From positions 24,380,682 to 24,444,681 of the forward strand of contig CM055831.1 of NCBI GenBank assembly GCA_029582265.1: a stretch of DNA of 64,000 nucleotides. Direction: 5' to 3'. The DNA is from Zoroaster sp. YZ-2022 (taxonomy: Eukaryota; Echinodermata; Asteroidea; Forcipulatida; Zoroasteridae). A program made the position numbers and the translations under genes. The notes beneath the pieces are model-generated. The model saw only the letters and a list, made by a program, of their open reading frames with translations, had not been told where the DNA came from and made no database searches. Of the stretch, positions 58,790-64,000 are shown in pieces. How positions within the stretch are numbered: the first letter of the stretch is position 1; each line of letters starts with the position of its first letter.

Positions 58790-59010
58790 CTACACCGACG
58801 TGTGTATAGTACTGTATGCTCAGTGCTTTCCGAGTGTCTGTGAAAAAACTACACAGGCGACTCGGGCGGGATTCGAACCCACGACCTCCTGCTTACTATT
58901 GCAGATGTCTTAATCTCTCGACCACCGAGCTTGCCCAATGAAAATTGGCCGGCTAGAATCCTATATAGCAGCGGGTTCCGCGATATATATAATTTCACCA
59001 ATCTAGAAAT
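58790..59010 (-). mobile_element. tRNA-related repeat family B, best-preserved copy
   Basis: The minus strand at 58937-58860 reads GGGCAAGCTCGGTGGTCGAG, then an anticodon-arm-like region and GGTTCGAATCC, a perfect B box (58869-58879). The acceptor ends do not pair, so it is not a working tRNA gene. Flanks are shared with the 50.5- and 54.6-kb copies. Confidence 0.65.
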
Positions 59011-59909
59011 AATAATTGTTTGAAATCAATTAAATTAAACGCAACAGTATATAAAAGAAACCCTGGATTGATTGGATCACTAAAACGGCGTGAATTTGAA
59101 TGTTCTTGAACGAAAATTAACAAAAAGGTTTTGAAATTGGAAAATATCCCCAGACAAAATGCGATGTCTCTGACAGTTATATAGCCCGCCCTCTATCACC
59201 ATTATTGTTTCATCAGTTAGGGGTGGATTCAGCGTGGGAGAAAGAACGCACGTAATAGCGTATAAATCTACTCGTATGACGATGAAAATGATGAATCGCG
59301 CGCACCCTTTGTACATCAATTTATCATACGTTATTAGTTAGCCCCATGTTTGGCAGTGTAACCCCGCCCCTTTATCTACACCCTGGATCCACCCCTGTAT
59401 TACATTATCGTTTTACACCAATGGAATAATAATTACCCATTGTGTATTGTTTGTTCCTCACACACGTCTACCTTAAGCCCCAGTCACACATTCACGATGT
59501 TGCAGAATTCCACGAGTTGGAAAATCAGGGATATCCGTGGTATATCCGTGGTGAGACCCTACTGGCAACGTGGTCATTTTGAGGTAATCTTGAGTGTTCT
59601 TGGAACATCTTGATAGCCTCCCGATAGTTTTGGATATGTTCAAAACCATCGTGAGTCACGATTTTTGAATTCTTGAGGCATTCTTACACCAGTCGTGAGG
59701 ATCGTCAATAGCCGTATGGGCACCGTAGACAAGGTCGGGATACTCAGGGGATATTCTTGGGGTAATCGTGCCACCTGGAAAGTACGGTTAACTTACACTG
59801 CACTAATAACTGCAAACATGTGATGGATTTTATTTTCAATTGTTTGTATTTCATTTGTATAAGTGCTTATGTTTGAAAGCTATATACAGAGCACACACAG
59901 CCCAAACTG
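59011..59909. other. Spacer between duplication copies; no gene
   Basis: 59460-59790 has phrase-like words (ATATCCGTGGTATATCCGTGG, split duplicates of TATCCGTGG) that suggest an old repeat, not classified. No coding potential is recognised. Confidence 0.4.
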
Positions 59910-61116
59910 TGTTTGGCATCAGTGAAACCCGTTTTGAAAGGATCAATTCTGACTTTATGTAAGAGCGCCCTCTTGAGTTCAGATGTATTTAAAGGGATGA
60001 AGTATAACATGTACAAAGGTTTTTGTCCTAATGTTCTATATACCACGTGTCTTTCTTTAAGTATGCATTTATTACTTTTTAATAAAAAAGTGCGGCCGGC
60101 GCTTATTCGTCACCCATGTACATGTACTTACTCTGTCCGTGGTTATAGCTGGTACCAGCCATCCGCGCACAGTGATGACTTGAACTTATTCGTCACTATG
60201 TACAAATCAAATGCCGAGTGGTCGCCTATTCGTCACGCCAACTCACGCACAACGTATATGCCTATTCTTTCTTATTCATTACTTTCTTATTCATTCATTA
60301 CATTAAAAAACAAAAAAACAACAGAAGTGCCGCTTATTCGTCACCTCTGTAAGGCCGATATTAATAATAATAATAATAATGGCGGCATTTTAAAGCGCTC
60401 TCACAGCGCTGTACGTTATTACCCCCTGCACATCAGGCGCATAAATCATTCCTGAAACCATCTCAGCTCCCTGGGAAGTATGAAGCTCAATTGCTGCCAT
60501 TTCGGCGCATATGGGCTAATCAAACAACAACCAATTCTGCCCTCACAGGTACCCATTTACTCCTGAATGGAGAGAAGCAATTATGGTAAAGTGAGCTCAA
60601 GGACACGAGCACCACGGTCGCGGTCAGGATTCGAACCCACATTCTGACGACTCGGCCATCAGAACACAAAACCGATGCTCTAAACCGCTCGACCACGGCA
60701 CTACCAATAAATATCGATAAATGAATGAACTTCCTAAAGATGTAAATACCTTAGATCCATGTTTTTGTTGTATTACATTGCAAAACAAACTAAAAACTTG
60801 ATGTTTTCTACAGATTACGCTGCTCAGTCTGTCCGTGGTTATAGCTGGTACCAGCCGTCCGCGCACAGTGAAGGGGAACAAATCTGGTCTTCAAGATGAC
60901 GCCATAGGGATAAGCAGATTCTTGTTCGTTACTTTAAAACAAATTGACATAGGAATAAAAATCCAGATATTGGATGGCGAAACAAAAGCAAAAGTTTCGA
61001 AAAAAAATAGGCCTTAGTGACTATCTAACTCACAACAACCAAAATCATGGAAAAACTCGCTGAAATTTGCCAAGGCCGCGTTAGAATTGATTGCCCATTA
61101 ACGAAAGCGAAAATAC
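59910..61116 (+). repeat. Segmental duplication copy 2, with SINE insertion
   Basis: Homologous to copy 1 except for a SINE at about 60360-60704. It also carries an extra copy of the CCGTGGTTATAGCTGGTACC word (about 60138 and 60834) and four TTATTCGTCAC/CTATTCGTCAC motifs at 60101-60344. The 180-codon frame at 59913-60455 crosses both duplication and SINE and is not a gene. Confidence 0.75.
60360..60704 (-). mobile_element. tRNA-derived SINE (family A) with (ATT)n tail, complete
   Basis: The minus strand reads GTGCCGTGGTCGAGCGGTTT, then GGGTTCGAATCCTGACC (B box), AAATGGGTACCTGTGAGGG, GGGAGCTGAGATGG and a (ATT)6 tail at 60360-60380. Copy 1 of the duplication has the uninterrupted target at 58183-58205. 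Confidence 0.8.
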
Positions 61117-63755
61117 ATGTGGCTCATTCTGATTCCCATAGACTTGTGTACAGGAAAGCAAAGATGGCTGCGGTTTATTAATTAAAGGTCTATTACACCT
61201 ATAGGATGGAAGGATTCGGTTGAGAAGAGATCTTGTTGAATTTGAGAATGGTTAGTGATAAGGCCCATCATATCAGTTATTCTGACATAGTCCTTAAGAT
61301 AATCAAGCTGGCGACCGTACTTAAAGATTGACTACAACGGAATAATGATAAGTGCTGTGTTGCTGTTTTCGTTCGAAAAATGTGTAATGATTACTAACAT
61401 ATTATTATTATTCAATAAAACTTGTTCCTTCATGCAAAAAAAAATCAATTTGATCGGCGTTCTACGACCCAGAAAAGCCAGTTTCACCAAAGCCCTCAAC
61501 TCATGAATAATTCATACTTCATGTGTAACGTAGCACCCATGAAAAAAAATGAGTCTCTGGTTCTTAATACTATTTCTAGTGCATCCACCAACAACACATG
61601 ACGTCGGCATTATATAACTGTTACACAACAACGTCGAAAAAAAGCTTCATAAAAACTTCATGCCTCTGCTGACGCATGAAAACGCATGTATAATATACAC
61701 GGAAGTAACATGGCGTCTTCTGTTTACTCTCGGGTGCTCATGGGTTATACGTCATCCCTTTTCGCTGGTTTACAAGTCCGCTGGTACTATCGTGGATTTC
61801 ATAGTGGATTTTCAATGGGTCTTTGTCGGGAACCAGTGCAGGGCGGGAAATTTCAAAAATCGAAGAAGCGGGGGGTCTAATTTTTTCAGTCAAATTGCAA
61901 CAAAATTATAAAGAGAAAAACATGACCACAACAATAAATTGTTACCTGAACACAACATAAACAAGGTTCGATAGTCAATTTAATGTGAGAGTTCTCGTTG
62001 TAGTCCATCTTTAACCCAAATGTCAATACCTTTATTTTTAAGAACAGAGGCCTAACACATACATATGTAAATCTTGTGGTGTTTTAATTTACCGATCTAA
62101 TTAAAAATGTCTGATCACTTCACATGCCTTGAATTTCGTCCTCGTAGGAGCATAGGTAGAAGCAAAACATTTTCCCTCAAGGAACCTTTCTATAACATTA
62201 AAATGGATAGTATGAGGATGGTATAGTTGACATCGACCTCGTGCAAGTAAACTAGACATGCATGGTCAATTTGCCATGACTTTATTGTTTTTAATTTAAA
62301 GCAATCATTGCTTGCCAGGAAGTCGTCTTATCTATGCTTTAATAGATCCTCATCACATTGAGGCTATATTTGTCTGATAACCTGACAGCTAATCATAAAT
62401 CACTATGAGTTTGCAAGGCACCACACTATTTAAGACAAGAGCATTAGTGAACTAAAATTTGCCATTCTTGAATGAAGTTCTGTTTGTCTATGAAATGAAC
62501 AAATATGTTTTGTAACAAGGATCTGTTCTGCCTTTTTAAAATTAGTTTTATTTGATGTATATTAAATTTTATTTGTTGTTTTAAATGTAATTCGTCATTT
62601 TGCAGTTTTGATTCCAACTAATATAAAATAATGGATTCCTTTTGTATGCATTTTAAATTATTCCTTTATTTTCTCCATAAAAAAAGGGAACAATATCATA
62701 CACTTATGAAATATTTAATATTCAATTAATATAATTATGAATATTCATGAAGCTTGTTCAAGCAGGGACCCTATATTCATAATGTTATATGCAAAGTAAA
62801 CGTTAAACTCCCATAAGGACATGTACACAAGATAAGTAAGACAATGTTAACCCATATTAACAAAGAATATTATTCATGTTATAAATACTTTCTTAGTAAT
62901 TGAGTCTTTAGTTTATGTTTTAATTAAAATATTGAATATTTGTAAAATATTTCCACAGAATTCCACAACTTGGGGACCTTCATGGTCAATTTCTTTGAGT
63001 AAGAATGGTTGGAGGAAATAATTAATGTTAACCATCAAATTGCCTGGTAAATAGTCATATACACTTAACAACAGCAATATTGAACATCGAGCAATTGAGT
63101 CGGGCAATTTATTTGTGTAACGAAGGACGAAGGACCCTAACTGAAGAAGATATATTATTTAACCAATCTGTTTTTAGAGTGTATGAAGTGCATAGACTTT
63201 ACAATAATTAGGAACATTTGATTATCTCTATCAACTCAAGTACCTTTTTACAATGTACATAATGTGTTATTTCACTTATATATTTCTTACCACAGTGGGT
63301 TTGTTTGTAACTGAATAAGTTATTAATTTTATCTTTTATTTTAGTTTTATTTGTTTATATGTTTTATTATGTTTATTGTTTATTGATCATTTTAATTTTA
63401 CCTTTTGAATTACATTTTAATTCCCAGGGCCACGAGGGAGACCACGTGTTATGTGAACCTGTTACCCTGATAAAATATCAGAAAAAAATTAATAAAATAC
63501 AACCTGGGAAGCAGCAATGTTAGCATCACTAGAAGAGGATGCGATTTCTTGTTATTATAAAATTAGATCAAAACACAATAATTTTGCATAATTTTTAGCA
63601 GGAGCACTTACGGAATATATACAGGCAGCTCTGAGGTCTGTTCAAAAAGAGAAACATCTCTAGTTTGACTTTGATGTATTTTAACCAAGAGATTGGTCAA
63701 TGTGGTTTTGTATTTGAAGGGTTGGGGGTTAAATGCTGGATGAAGGTGAGGTAAT
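61117..63755. other. No gene recognised
   Basis: AT-rich intergenic or intronic sequence. Overlapping frames at 61660-61911 and 62913-63107 lack motifs or splice support. Confidence 0.5.
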
Positions 63756-64000
63756 GGTTGGGTGGGGAGGGATGAATGGTTGGGTGGGGAGGGATGAATG
63801 GTTGGGTGGGGGAGGGATGAACGGTTGGGTGGGAAGGGGTGAATGGTTGGGTGGGGGAGGGGTGAACGGTTGGGTGGGGAGGGATGAACGGTTGGGTGGG
63901 GGAGGGGTGAATGGTTGTGTGCGGAGGGATGAATGGTTGGGTGGGGGTGGGATGAATGGTTGGGTGGGGAAGGGATGAATGGTTGGGTGGGGAAGGATGA
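63756..64000 (+). repeat. G-rich 22-bp minisatellite, truncated by window end
   Basis: The unit is approximately GGTTGGGTGGGGAGGGATGA plus AT; about 11 units with G-run length changes. Each unit has at least four G-runs, so G-quadruplex formation on this strand is possible. The 81-codon frame over it is a by-product of the repeat. Confidence 0.9.

Noticed and set aside
58860..58937. Functional tRNA gene
   Set aside because: The B box is perfect but the acceptor ends do not pair, and the module recurs inside a repeat family.
59913..60455. 180-codon plus-strand frame
   Set aside because: It spans duplicated non-coding sequence and an inserted SINE; copy 1 does not preserve the frame.
63733..63978. 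81-codon Gly/Trp-rich frame
   Set aside because: It is created by the 22-bp minisatellite; three units give a 22-codon period with no other coding sign.

Overview
This window looks like nuclear DNA of a marine invertebrate animal. The evidence is AT-rich, intron-bearing sequence, tRNA-derived SINEs, foldback/MITE elements, a piggyBac transposase relic, and a Frizzled/Smoothened-type receptor gene. I cannot name the species. No long intact ORF encodes a recognisable protein. Every recognisable coding region is broken by single-base indels or stops, including exons of a gene that should be conserved. This suggests an incompletely polished long-read assembly in addition to true decay. A 500-N scaffold gap lies at 44947-45446. 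It is followed by about 11.5 kb of visibly degraded, homopolymer-rich sequence.

Layout. 1 to about 7000: a compact, AT-rich block with animal-virus or selfish-element organisation: two tandem paralogous ORFs with proline-rich linkers and membrane segments, a minus-strand ORF diverging from a plus-strand ORF, a second paralogous pair, a helical/membrane ORF, and minus-strand ORFs at the right edge. It resembles structural-gene clusters that recur in cnidarian and other invertebrate genomes and are probably virus-derived (Polinton/adintovirus-like is my guess, unproven). It runs off the left edge. 7000-26000: mostly non-coding and repeat-rich (600-bp foldback at 8487-9085, MITE at 11609-11792, several dispersed repeat families), with candidate exons at 17708-17927, 19818-20009 and 21324-22115. 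26295-27040: two minus-strand exons of a Smoothened-like receptor. 27690-28800: decayed piggyBac transposase, minus strand. 31766-32095: SINE. 35359-37180: unrecognised minus-strand gene with splice sites. 38178-39545: tandem repeat interrupted by a SINE that itself carries an insertion. 40644-44745: TTAA-flanked element and several repeat copies.

44947-57000: gap and degraded sequence containing minisatellites. 57152-61116: two divergent copies of one segment, the second interrupted by a SINE that is absent from the first; a TTAA-flanked 89-bp MITE lies between homologous blocks of the first copy. 61120-63755: no gene seen. 63756-64000: G-rich 22-bp minisatellite running off the right edge.

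The most interesting unit is the gene cluster at the left edge. The clearest host gene is the Smoothened-like one.
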